In this document: piece by piece, positions 23,701 through 64,000 of the stretch | Layout: the number at the start of each line of letters is the position of its first letter | How positions within the stretch are numbered: position 1 is the first letter of the stretch | From: Tetradesmus obliquus | Taxonomy: Eukaryota; Chlorophyta; Chlorophyceae; Sphaeropleales; Scenedesmaceae | Length of the DNA stretch: 64,000 bases | Reading direction: 5' to 3' | NCBI GenBank assembly: GCA_030272155.1 | Contig: CP126198.1 | Span: forward strand, 5,208,001 to 5,272,000 | Made by a program: the position numbers and the translations under genes | Notes under the pieces: model-generated | What the model saw: only the letters and a program-made list of their open reading frames with translations | Databases searched by the model: none | Told to the model about the DNA's origin: nothing

Positions 23701-26700
23701 GTGACGCAGGCTATGACCCTTCAGCTGCCAGGGGTGGCTTTGGCAGCAGCAGCAGCAGGCAGCGCAACGGCAGCAGCAGCAGGGGCGGCGGCTTAATGCT
23801 TGGCGGTTTAGGGCTTGGCAGTGATGATGACGATGCAGCAGAGGATCTGGAAGATCAGCAGCTGTTACAGCTGACAAACGTAACGTTACATGCAGCTCCT
23901 GAGCTTCCAGGGAGGTTTTGGGCATGCCATGGTCAGGGCTGCTGGGGTATCAATATCAGATGGCTGCAGCAGCTGGCTGCACGGCTTGATGATGCAGCAG
24001 CTGCTGCAAACGGTGCAGCGCTTGGGCAGCTACAGCTGCAGCTGCAGCTACAACAGCAGCAGCAACAGCAGCTGGCGGCCCCTGTGCTTCAGGAGCTGCT
24101 GGTATCTGGCAGCGCTGTTGTCAGCAGCTGTGTGGTTGGCAATGCGCTGCTTGGCAGTGGCTGTGTTGTGCTGGAGGCCGCACCAGGGCAGCAGCAGCAG
24201 CACGGCAGCGGAGGATCTGCAATCGTCCCTGCTGCTGCTGCAGCTGGCAGCGGCAGTGGCGGCTGCCTGACCTTCCTGAGGCCCAGGCCTGCTGGGGTTT
24301 TGGGAGAGGGCGTGCTTGGCGGATTAGGAGAGGGCGCAGGCGAGGGCGAGGGTTTAGGGCTTGGGGAGCTGGCGCTAAGCCCTGAGGAGGTTGACGCAAA
24401 AGGCAGGATGGAGGTGAGCAGGGTCCAGGGTTCAGGGTTTGGGTGCTAAACATGATGGAGGAGGTCCAACACGATATAGTAGCCGATACGATGCTGAAGC
24501 ACCCCAATCCTCTGCTTATCTCTTCTTCACATCTGAAAGCGATTAGCTGCAAAGGAACCCTGTTTACACTGCCTGACACTCTGCCTGACACTGCCCTGAT
24601 GACCGCTGAGTATTGCTCGTGACCATTTGACCGCGGTGTTGACCGTCATGTTTGACCGCTGCTGTGAACGTTTGACCGCGTTCCTTGCAGGACTTCTACG
24701 CAGACATCTGCAGGGGACCTCGCCGGCTTCCTGCCCCCCAGCGGCCCCCAAACCTGTCCCAGCTGACCCCTGCAGACCCTGCAGGCCTGCAACACCTGAA
24801 TGATGTTGCCAGTTGGCTGCTGCGAACACATGTGGAGTTTGCGAATGGGGCGCACGCCGACCTGACTGAGCGCGCTCGGCAACTGCATGATGAGGTGCGG
24901 CAACTGCATGATGAGGTGCGGCAACTGCATGATGAGGTGCGGCAACTGCATGATGAGGTGCGGCAACTGCATGATGAGGTGCGGCAACTGCATGATGAGG
25001 TGCGGCAACTGCATGATGAGGTGCGGCAACTGCATGATGAGGTGCGGCAACTGCATGATGAGGTGCGGCAACTGCATGATGAGGTGCGGCAACTGCATGA
25101 TGAGGTGCGGCAACTGCATGATGAGGTGCGGCAACTGCATGATGAGGTGCGGCAACTGCATGATGAGGTGCGGCAACTGCATGATGAGGTGCGGCAACTG
25201 CATGATGAGGTGCGGCAACTGCATGATGAGGTGCGGCAACTGCATGATGAGGTGCGGCAACTGCATGATGAGGTGCGGCAACTGCATGATGAGGTGCGGC
25301 AACTGCATGATGAGGTGCGGCAACTGCATGATGAGGTGCGGCAACTGCATGATGAGGTGCGGCATCTAGCTGTTTTTTTTGGCGAACTGGCTGGTAGCAG
25401 TGCATATTTATATCTGCAGATACATGCATGGTGCATGATCACAGCTGCTGCGTGCGTTTTAGCAGGCAGCTGCATGAGGTGAGAGCCCTGCAGCTGTTAT
25501 CGGCTGTTCCTTGCTCACAGCTGCTGCGTGGCTTCTAGCGGGCAACATCTCAAGCGTTATAGGAGGTTTCAAGAGATCTGACCATTGACTTTCAGTGAAG
25601 CATGACTCACCAAGCACCAGCTGCACCCCCACTCAACACATAACCACAGCACGTTACACTGCCGCACCTCGCCCAGCAGGCTCACAAGCAGACAATAGGT
25701 CTGACCTGATGATGCAGTGAAGCATGGCCCACTTCACACAAGTTGCACCTGTCATTCGTCATATTAGCCTAAACACGTCACACTGCGGCACCTCCCTGCG
25801 CCACACCTCCCCCTGCAGTCGCATGAGCAGACAGCAGCCATCGCCGCCCTGCGCGAGCTGGCAGCAGCAGCAGCACACCGCCAGGAGGCCATTGCTGGCA
25901 GGCTGGCGAGGCTGGGCTCTGTTGCCGACACGCTGGCTGAGCGCAGCAGCCTGCTGGCTGGGCTGCACTGGTCGCTGCCGCGGCCGCCCAGCGCAGCAGA
26001 GCAGCAGATGGACAAGCAGCTGGAGGTGCGTGCCTTGTTTGTGCTTGCCGTCAGCGAATGTGCGTCGCGCTGCTGAGCAGCAGATGGGAAAGCAGGTTGT
26101 GAGGTGTGCAGAGTTCGCTGTGCTTTTCCGTGCTTTCTATGCTGTGCTGTGCTTTGAGGTGAAGTGGTGGCGGTTGGCTGGCTGAGCGCAGCAGCCTGCT
26201 TGCGGGGCTGCACTGGTCGCTGCCGCGGCCGCCCAGCGCGGCGGAGCAGCAGATGGACAAGCAGCTGGAGGTATGCTGGGTTTTAGTGTGTTACAGAGTG
26301 GGTTGGTTGACGGCCTGCTCTTGTGTGTTTCCAATGAGTGCAGCTGAGCAGCACATGAACACACACCTGAGGTGCGCAGGCTGGGTTTGTGTTGGTGTAT
26401 GGTGTTAATGTGGTATTATAGCTGTACTGTTAGCTGCCGCGGCGGGTGCGGCAGAGCGGCAGATGGACAAGCAGTTTGAGGTGTGCGGCGTGAGTGTGCT
26501 ACAGAACGTTGGCGGGGTTACACTGGAGTAACCCAGTAAGGTGACCGCGTGTTGTATCACCGGCTGCTGCTGTGCTGCTGCAGGTGTGGGAGCAGTGGCG
26601 TGACCAGCTGAGGGCCTCCTGGAGAGCCCTGCAGGCACGACTGGCTTGCTGTGTAACATAAGTAACGTTGTGTAACACGATGTGTGCTGCTGCGCTGCTG

Positions 26701-27449
26701 CAGGTGTGGGAGCAGTGGCGTGACCAGCTGAGGGCGTCTTGGAGAGCCCTGCAGGCACGACTGGCTTGCTGTGTAACACAAGTAACGTTATGTAACATCT
26801 TGTATGTGGTTTGCTGTGCTGCTGCAGGTGTGGGAGCAGTGGCATGACCAGCTGAGGGCCTCTTGGAGAGCCCTGCAGGCACGACTGGCTTGCTGTGTAA
26901 CATGAGTAACGTTATGTAACATCTTGTGTGTGGTTTGCTGTGCTGCTGCAGGTGTGGGAGCAGCGGCGCGACCAGCTGAGGGCCTCCTGGAGAGCCCTGC
27001 AGGCGCGGCTGGAAGCATACACGGCAGCAGCGCAGCAGCAGCAGCACGCCGCAGCAGCGACGCCCATGAGGCCTGCTGGCAGCAGCCCTCTTGGGTTTGG
27101 CACGCCTGTCAGCGGCGGTTACGGCAGCAGTTTCGGCGGTTACTCAAGCCCGCTGCTGCAGCAGCAGACGCCTGCATCAGCAGGTGCTGGCCGCAGCCCC
27201 TTTTTGGGGGTTCCTGCTTTGGCATCTAACAGGGCTCGTGACAGGCGCCAGGTGACTAAGCCGCCGCAGGGCTTAGTGAACCCTGCGAAGCTGCAGCAGC
27301 TGAAGGAGATGCTGGCGGCTCAAAATGACGTTATAACGGCTGCACGGGAGAAGCTGACGGGGCTGTTTGATGAGGTGGAGGCGTACAGGCTGGAGCACCC
27401 AGAGGTGCAGCTGCCTGTGCGGCTGAGGAGCAGCAGGGTCGTGGTTTAG
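20779..27449 (+). CDS. NUP88/MOS7-like nucleoporin, 10 exons
   Basis: Exons: 20779-20828, 20906-20999, 21174-21308, 21604-21777, 21989-22390, 22604-23018, 23488-24413, 24691-25356, 25819-26025, 26952-27449. All phases agree; the long form has 1188 aa. NUP88 is a nuclear-pore subunit on the cytoplasmic side, partner of NUP214 and NUP98 in export control. Family order is seen: N-terminal beta-propeller segments (AAWHPSSPSHFAALSSDNRW, FLASNGGVYVLCPVAPFG), an acidic Ser/Gly-rich insert, DFYADICRGP, HLNDVASWLLRTHVEF, then a C-terminal coiled coil (AIAALRELAAAAAHRQEAI, KLQQLKEMLAAQNDVITAAR). Exon 8 contains a 23-unit heptad array that greatly lengthens the coiled coil. Its splice donor could be in any unit, so the protein could have 1034 to 1188 aa. 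The ATG at 20779 is the only in-frame start in exon 1; an upstream exon is possible. Confidence 0.85.
23050..23170 (+). repeat. partial copies of the 3' end of nucleoporin exon 6
   Basis: Downstream of the true donor at 23018, segments near 23050-23100 and 23123-23165 repeat the exon end (GAGGCGGTGCCTTGCGCTCC-like) and the GTGAGGGCGTGC donor context, diverged. Confidence 0.7.
24877..25359 (+). repeat. perfect 23 x 21-bp array encoding RQLHDEV heptads
   Basis: The array is exactly 483 bp, with 23 units that appear identical. Read in the nucleoporin frame each unit gives the heptad RQLHDEV, which fits a coiled-coil register. Each unit also contains CATGATGAG|GTGCGG, a good splice-donor context in phase 0, and the next exon starts in phase 0. 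All six frames are open across the array because 21 is a multiple of three and no unit contains a stop; the long open frames on both strands here are consequences of that. Confidence 0.97.
26175..26482 (+). repeat. two partial copies of the 3' end of nucleoporin exon 9
   Basis: About 26175-26276 repeats AERSSLLAGLHWSLPRPP..EQQMDKQLE with a GTATGC donor, and about 26430-26482 repeats the last part with a GTGTGC donor. They lie downstream of the true exon end at 26025 and have no acceptors. Confidence 0.85.
26571..26900 (+). repeat. three tandem copies of the 5' start of nucleoporin exon 10
   Basis: Units of about 120 bp start near 26571, 26692 and 26816, just before the true exon at 26952. 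Each has GCTGCTGCAG|GTGTGGGAGCAG, the coding start VWEQWxDQLRASWRALQAR, and a tail with TGTAACATAAGTAACGTT-like sequence. The acceptors are intact, so they compete in sequence with the true one. Confidence 0.9.
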
Positions 27450-28229
27450 GGCTCTGGCGAGTGGCGATGTTGCTGCGGTATGACGCTGAGGAGGGCCGTG
27501 TTATGTGTGTCGGTGGAGGTATGTTGTGACAGGCAGTGTTGTTACAAGAGGATGGCGGCCAGGCACGTATGGGGTGGTTGAGCGGATGCCTCAGACATTA
27601 AGGACTCAGTCGTGTCTTTGCGGTCAAGGGTAGATGGGACATGGGGATGAACATGATGGCTGTGTACTGGTCATCATCTTATCACCGGTCGAACTACAGC
27701 TGTGAGATGTCGGTGTACTGGGTTTGTGTTGCTGCTGCTGCAAAGGCAGCCTGCTCTGTGGTAAACGTTGGAAGCTGTCATGATCCCAGAGCCGTATATA
27801 TACGTTTTAACCCTTGAACACGTCCTTTGGCAAACTCTTCCGTTGGCGCCGCTGCATCACGGACTACCTGAGGCTTTGAACCCTGGAGTTCAGGTTGAGC
27901 TTGATCACGTGCCCGGCGACCTGCCAAGTGGCGGGGGACTCCAAGAAGCCTCACGAGTACGAGGCAAGCGGCTACAATAAGCCTGATGCAATGTTGATAG
28001 CTTGAATTGAATTCAAACACGTTGCACCAAGCTCGTTTTCAAGCCTCAATTAGCAACCGTCAACGTTCCGACAATCGCACAACATTGGACGAAGGTCCAA
28101 GGCAGCAGTGTCGCCGGTTGATATCCTCGTGCCAGCAGCACGTGCTCATTTGGCCAAGTTGAGCCTCAGCAAAACGTTTTCGTACTGTCTTGGGTTCTAG
28201 ATCTATGATCTTATCTGTTAAAAGCGCAC
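27450..28229. other. intergenic
   Basis: This is the nucleoporin 3' flank and the upstream region of the first small paralogue. I see no conserved coding sequence, RNA gene or strong repeat. Confidence 0.45.
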
Positions 28230-28700
28230 ATGGACCCGGCACAGGCAGTTGTCAGTGCTGCTGCACAGCAGTTCAAGAAAGAATGCATGGCCGGTGTATG
28301 CAAGTTCAAGATCACCATTGATCCTAAACGTGAAAGCGACCGCGACTTGGTCGACTTCGACAGCCCATGCCCCATCACAGCTACGCCTACGTCGCAGCAC
28401 GTGCTGCTGCAGTACAAAGGCATGGCCTGGAAGCTGCCCCGCAACGACAGCAGCGCGTGGCAGCAGACCATAGACTTCATCTACAGGGCTGTCACTAACA
28501 GCTCTGAGGTACTTGCCATCGACTATTGCTCTGAGGCCGGGATCTGGGTGTTTGCCGACACCCTGGGCGCTGTTGTGACTGCGACAGTTGCTGTCGGCGA
28601 CGAGGTTGTGTTTTCCTGTAGGCCTTATGGCTGGGAGAGCCTGCGGGAGCAGTTCAGCGCATTTGTGATGGGCATGCGGTACATGGTTGCAGCTGTGTGA
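28230..28700 (+). CDS. small intronless protein of unknown function (copy A)
   Basis: A single uninterrupted 156-aa frame starts at an ATG and ends with TGA. I do not recognise the family. It is supported as a gene because a second frame at 30046-30477 aligns over its whole length, sharing AQAVVSAAAQQFK, SQHVLLxYxGMxWKLPRxDS and a C-terminal Gly-Met-x-Tyr-x-VAAV. The protein is mildly hydrophobic in places but shows no clear signal peptide or membrane helix, and has several Cys. Unlike every neighbour it has no introns and no CAG-rich insert, which suggests retroposition or recent origin; this is inference. Confidence 0.7.
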   Translation: MDPAQAVVSAAAQQFKKECMAGVCKFKITIDPKRESDRDLVDFDSPCPITATPTSQHVLLQYKGMAWKLPRNDSSAWQQTIDFIYRAVTNSSEVLAIDYCSEAGIWVFADTLGAVVTATVAVGDEVVFSCRPYGWESLREQFSAFVMGMRYMVAAV

Positions 28701-30045
28701 GCGCTGCCTTGGACTGCAGCTTGTTTGTGCATGCACAGCCCTACCAGCATGCAAGCAGCAATTGCTGCAGCCAGGCAGCTAGCCTTAATCCTGCCCAAAG
28801 CAGACAGCCGCAGCACTGTGTTGCAGCAGCAGCAGCAGCAGCCCCACTCAGCAGGCAGCATGGGACCTGGTATTTGATAGTTGAAGCTCACTGCAAGCTG
28901 TGCCTTGCTGCGCACGCCATGATGGCAACTGTTGGAGAGACCTGCAAGGTTTTTCCTGCGCCTTGTTGGGCTTGATTACATGGCCCATGTTGCATGCCGC
29001 AGGTGCGCAGCGGATGGCACCAATCAGGCAGCAGCCGGACTACTCCTGAGCAAGTCCAACCCACATGCTTACCTATGCAGCAGCACACATCCACGCTGCA
29101 GGCCTGGTTGTACTGCTTGCCGTGCATTGATGCGCAAAAGTCCAGCAGTTGCACATGGTTGCACTTTCACAACGTTGTGACTCTTAGACTGGTTAGATTT
29201 GTGTAGATAAGGCCACCCAGCCCTGTGATTGTATTGTTGTTGACGCTTTTTACACGACACTGTTGTCCAATCTATGCTGGTGCATGCATGTGCATGCAGT
29301 CATTCATGGATGTGGCAACAGCGCAAGCAGAACTATGTACGCCTGTTCCTGTGGCTGGTGCCTATACATGTATTTGCGGTCAGCACATGACCCAATTGCA
29401 TGGACGTCTTTACAAGCTGAGGTGTGCACTCCCCTTTATGGTAGATCGTTGCTGCAGCAGCATTGTTGAATAAGTGCACAGTATCATGTAGCTGAATTGC
29501 AACAGCATTTGCAGATGCGCAGGGGCTGCCCACAACTGTGGAAGTAGTACCACAGTGTACCACCACGCTTTCACCCAGTTGTGATATTGAGGATGGGTCT
29601 GGATGTATGCACGAGGGCTGTGTACAGGCTGAAGCGGGTAACTGTATGCAACCTGTTCTACGGAATGCTTAATTTGAACTGCTGTGATGTCGTGCAAAAT
29701 TGTAACCTGGCTGACGAAAATGACATCTCCATAGCTTGCAGCAAGCGCCGACAGGACCAGGACGCACAGTCAGCGGGTTGTGGTAGTTGTCTAACGATGC
29801 ATCTTCATATGCTTCTTCCAGCGCGTTCGAGTCTGCTTTGGTATCTGGGTATTTCAACGCCCGTCGATCGTGAAACATTGGACGCATGTTATTACCCCGC
29901 GATCGATCGCCGATTCTTATCCCGGTACAAGGGTCCCAAGGGTCCCAAGCATTGTTCATGCGCCTTCAGAGAAGTCGAGCCACATAACAGCGTCTTTGTA
30001 CGATCATTGCCTCTAATCTTTCAGCCTTACACGTGCACAGCGCCC
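28701..30045. other. spacer between the paralogues
   Basis: No conserved coding sequence is recognised. The frame of the second paralogue stays open upstream to about 29581, but that extension has no counterpart in copy A and an unremarkable composition, so I treat it as chance. Confidence 0.4.
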
Positions 30046-30477
30046 ATGGACCTGGCACAGGCAGTTGTCAGTGCAGCTGCACAGCAGTTCAAGCAAGACT
30101 GCAAGGCCAGTGTCTGCAACATCAGAGTTGTGTGTGACATCTGCGTCAGCAGCATCGCAGCCACGCCCATGTCACAGCACGTGCTGCTGGAGTACAGCGG
30201 CATGCACTGGAAGCTACCTCGCAGCGACAGCAGCGCATGGGAGCGGACAGCAGACTGCATATTTGAGACTATACGAGGCAGTGCCGAGGTGCATGGCATT
30301 TGTTATGACGAGCGTTGTGATCATTGGATGGTGCATGGCAGCTTTGCTAGCGTTCAAGCAACAGTCATGACTGGTGATAGGGTTGTGCGTCTGCCTACAA
30401 GCAAGGGCTGGCAGGGCCTGCACAAGCAGTTCAGCAAGTGCCTGTTGGGCATGCAGTACATAGTAGCAGCAGTTTGA
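30046..30477 (+). CDS. small intronless protein of unknown function (copy B)
   Basis: The 143-aa product is a diverged tandem paralogue of the protein at 28230-28700, roughly half identical by eye, with one internal deletion of about 13 residues after the first 30. The start ATG aligns with that of copy A (MDLAQAVVSAAAQQFK against MDPAQAVVSAAAQQFK). Both copies preserve frame and C-terminus, which argues that both are or recently were functional. The function is unknown, and no operon-like or pathway context exists. Confidence 0.68.
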   Translation: MDLAQAVVSAAAQQFKQDCKASVCNIRVVCDICVSSIAATPMSQHVLLEYSGMHWKLPRSDSSAWERTADCIFETIRGSAEVHGICYDERCDHWMVHGSFASVQATVMTGDRVVRLPTSKGWQGLHKQFSKCLLGMQYIVAAV

Positions 30478-31984
30478 GGATTGCAGGGTGCAGCTTCTCT
30501 GTGCAGGCCCTGGCAGCCTGGCAGCCTGGCAGCAGCCTGGTGCAGCCCAAGGTTGACAACTGCCGCAGCGTGCAGCGGCAACATCCACACACATCAGGCA
30601 ATCATATGAGGCTTGACATCAGGTGCTGCAAGCTGTAGGCCGTTTGCGGATGTGCACGCTGTGGTGGCAATTTTTGAGGGAAATAACTTGCTGCATGATG
30701 TTATCTCTTTTGCAACACGCGGCAGATGGTTCTTTGTCATTTTACGGCCCCGGGGCTAGTGCAGGGTTGTCTGCAGTGCACACCGCACAATGGTACATTG
30801 CGCATGCTGCAGGCCCTTTCGCACCACGTGCCCGGCGTTGATCACCGATGTCCCATGTGGTGTTGACCTCGCCTTTACAGTGCAGTGAGCCAGGTGGTGC
30901 CGGAGCGTAGCGGCGCCACTGCTGCAGCATGCAACTTGGTGGTGCAGATGAGCTTGCAGCACTGCCTGGCGACACATGCGAATCATTGGCATCATCACGA
31001 TGATGAACATGCTCCCAGCTGCTGCCTGCGGTTGCAGAGTTGCACTGTTCTGGCGATGGTGGTTTGGTTGGTGCTGTGTAGCACAACACCACTCTCTCTC
31101 CCTTTATAACTCAAGCCTGCCCCTTATGCTGTTGTGCTGTCATTGTTGTGCTGGTGGAGGATGCATGTGATGCATGCATGCATGTCGTGGAAGCCCAAGC
31201 ACAGCCTGTAGTTGCTGCGCATGCCTTTGCACGTGCACATGCCTAGGCCGCCTAGGCCCTGTACGGCACAGGCCAGTGGTCGGCCCCCTATCTTAGGCCA
31301 TGCAAAAAACGTTAACTACAGTGTGCAACTCATTGCATGGTGGGCCGCTGCTGCAGTAGCATTGCCCCGATGTTTGTGCATGTACTGTATTGTACCCTGC
31401 AGCTGGCGTGCCCAGCATCTTTTTCCACAAGGTTGCAACCACAGCTGTCGAAGGTGTAACACATTATCACTGAGATGCTGACTGCCTAATTGTTGCAGTC
31501 ATGACTGACTGATCAGTACAACTGCACGTCGATTTCTACATGAGGGTCAAAGTATGCAAGGGCTCGTTCCACGGCATGGCAACTCCCCCATGCCCCATGT
31601 TGCGCACAAGTGCAGCCTGGCAGGCAGCCGCATGCATGCGGCTGCTGCGCAGCAGCACTGGCCAGTGCCCCCGGTGCAAGTGACACCACAGAAGAGCTCG
31701 AACAATCCCGCTGTAGGGAGTCAGCAATGATGCACGGGGCCATACGCAAGAAAAAAACGGCAGAATAACGCCTGAACCGTAAGCAATGCCCTGCTTTCCC
31801 GCCCACCGCCTTTTGTCAGTGACAGGGGCCGTATGAATGCTTGTGGCGACAATTTACAGGACAAGTCGCGTCCGCGGAAGTGTAGCCAGATGTAGGTGAA
31901 CAGTTGCCGTGACACTGCAATAGTGCATGGCAGCAACATCACAGCTCCTACAGCACCAACCCCTGCTGTCCCTTTGCGGACAGC
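30478..31984. other. convergent intergenic region
   Basis: This lies between the second paralogue and the stop of the dynein gene on the other strand. A minus-strand TGTAA at 31858-31854, about 127 bases past the dynein stop, may be its poly(A) signal. I found no further gene. Confidence 0.45.
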
Positions 31985-63059
<31,075 letters not shown>

Positions 63060-63129
63060 CTGCAAAGCAGCAGCAGCACATGCAGCAGTTTGACCAGACT
63101 TCCACCAAACATCTGACAAGCCCCTCATC

Positions 63130-64000
63130 AGTGAGGGCAGGTGGCTCCTGCAGGACGCCACCTCATCCTGCAAGAGCAGCAGCAGAGGCAGCAGTTGATT
63201 TGACCGGGGTTTGACCAAGGTCCAATGGACCATGTCATTGATGGGCTCCAGGTACAGCCAGCGCCGCTAGATGCCCTGCAGCAAGCCCAGGCCTTCTACA
63301 AGTGTGGCCAGGCGGCTTTCCCAGGATGCCACCTCATCCTGCAAAGCAGCAGCACCACACAGCAGTTTGACCAGGGTCTGACCAAAGTATTCATGGGCTC
63401 CAGGTACAGCCAGCGCCGCTGGATGCCCTGCAGCAAGCCCAGGCCTTCTACAAGTGTGGCCAGGCGGCTTCCCCAGGATGCCACCTCATCCTGCAAAGCA
63501 GCAGCACCACACAGCAGTTTGACCAGAGTAGACCAAAGTATTCATGGGCTCCAGGTACAGCCAGCGCCGCTGGATGCCCTGCAGCAAGCCCAGGCCTTCT
63601 ACAAGTGTGGCCAGGCGGCTTCCCCAGGATGCCACTTCATCCTGCAAAGCAGCAGCACCACACAGCAGTTTGACCAGAGTAGACCAAAGTATTCATGGGC
63701 TCCAGGTACAGCCAGCGCCGCTGGATGCCCTGCAGCAAGCCCAGGCCTTCTACAAGTGTGGCCAGGCGGCTTTCCCAGGATGCCACCTCATCCTGCAAAG
63801 CAGCAGCACCACACAGCAGTTTGACCAGGGTCTGACCAAAGTATTCATGGGCTCCAGGTACAGCCAGCGCCGCTGGATGCCCTGCAGCAAGCCCAGGCCT
63901 TCTACAAGTGTGGCCAGGCGGCTTCCCCAGGATGCCACCTCATCCTGCAAAGCAGCAGCACCACACAGCAGTTTGACCAGGGTCTGACCAAAGTATTCAT
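63130..64000 (-). repeat. tandem array of the 5' part of dynein exon 1, running off the window
   Basis: After a decayed copy near 63130-63180, five units of about 150 bp start near 63240, 63397, 63546, 63697 and 63849. Each repeats the acceptor and DEVASWxSRLATLVEGLGLL..RRWLYLEP, followed by a tail containing 'gtttgaccagggtctgacca'. They are nearly identical and the array is cut by the window edge. Confidence 0.93.

Noticed and set aside
24527..25482. Long open frames on both strands giving repeats such as QLPHLIM, VAAPHHA and MMRCGNC
   Set aside because: They are other readings of the same 21-bp unit; only the frame giving RQLHDEV continues a conserved nucleoporin exon.
29581..30045. In-frame N-terminal extension of the second small paralogue
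   Set aside because: Copy A has no equivalent and its frame starts at the aligned ATG; the extension begins with GTG and shows no conserved motif.
28701..31984. Transposable element in the introns-free stretch
   Set aside because: I found no terminal repeats, reverse transcriptase, integrase or transposase motifs.

Overview
This is nuclear DNA of a chlorophyte green alga. It shows dense spliceosomal introns (GT-AG, with CTG-repeat-rich 3' splice sites ending CTGCAG), abundant CAG/CTG tracts, plastid-type transit peptides and TGTAA-like polyadenylation motifs. A coccoid or colonial chlorophycean of the Scenedesmaceae/Sphaeropleales kind is my guess from style alone. There is no prokaryotic, viral or transposon gene set. 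I built gene models by joining conserved protein blocks across splice sites. For six genes every intron is phase-compatible and the exon sum is a multiple of three.

Layout. 1-913: no gene seen. 914-5804 (-): MRS2/CorA-type Mg2+ transporter, 8 exons, 559 aa. 6549-9359 (-): TPR-like protein with a plastid-type N-terminus, 6 exons, 287 aa. 10052-11863 (-): GatB/YqeY-domain protein, 5 exons, 219 aa. 11864-13184: intergenic, with a cluster of perfect palindromes. 13185-20314 (-): peroxisomal acyl-CoA oxidase, 15 exons, 697 aa. 20779-27449 (+): NUP88/MOS7-like nucleoporin, 10 exons, divergent from the oxidase gene. 28230-28700 and 30046-30477 (+): a tandem pair of small intronless paralogues of unknown function. 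31985-63059 (-, continuing past 64000): cytoplasmic dynein-2 heavy chain (DHC1b/DYNC2H1, the retrograde intraflagellar transport motor), 55 exons in the window, 3106 residues from the linker to the C-terminus.

The neighbours do not form a pathway; they are ordinary housekeeping and organelle genes. What unites the window is its intron architecture. About half of the exons are accompanied, inside the adjoining intron, by one to six diverged tandem copies of one exon edge together with its splice site. Copies of a 3' exon end (with the donor) lie downstream of the exon; copies of a 5' exon start (with the acceptor) lie upstream. I saw no copy keeping both junctions. In two places two kinds of unit alternate, giving higher-order repeats. 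In the NUP88-like gene the same kind of event has become a perfect 23 x 21-bp array that encodes coiled-coil heptads and places an in-phase candidate splice donor in every unit. This splice-junction echo system is the most unusual feature of the window.
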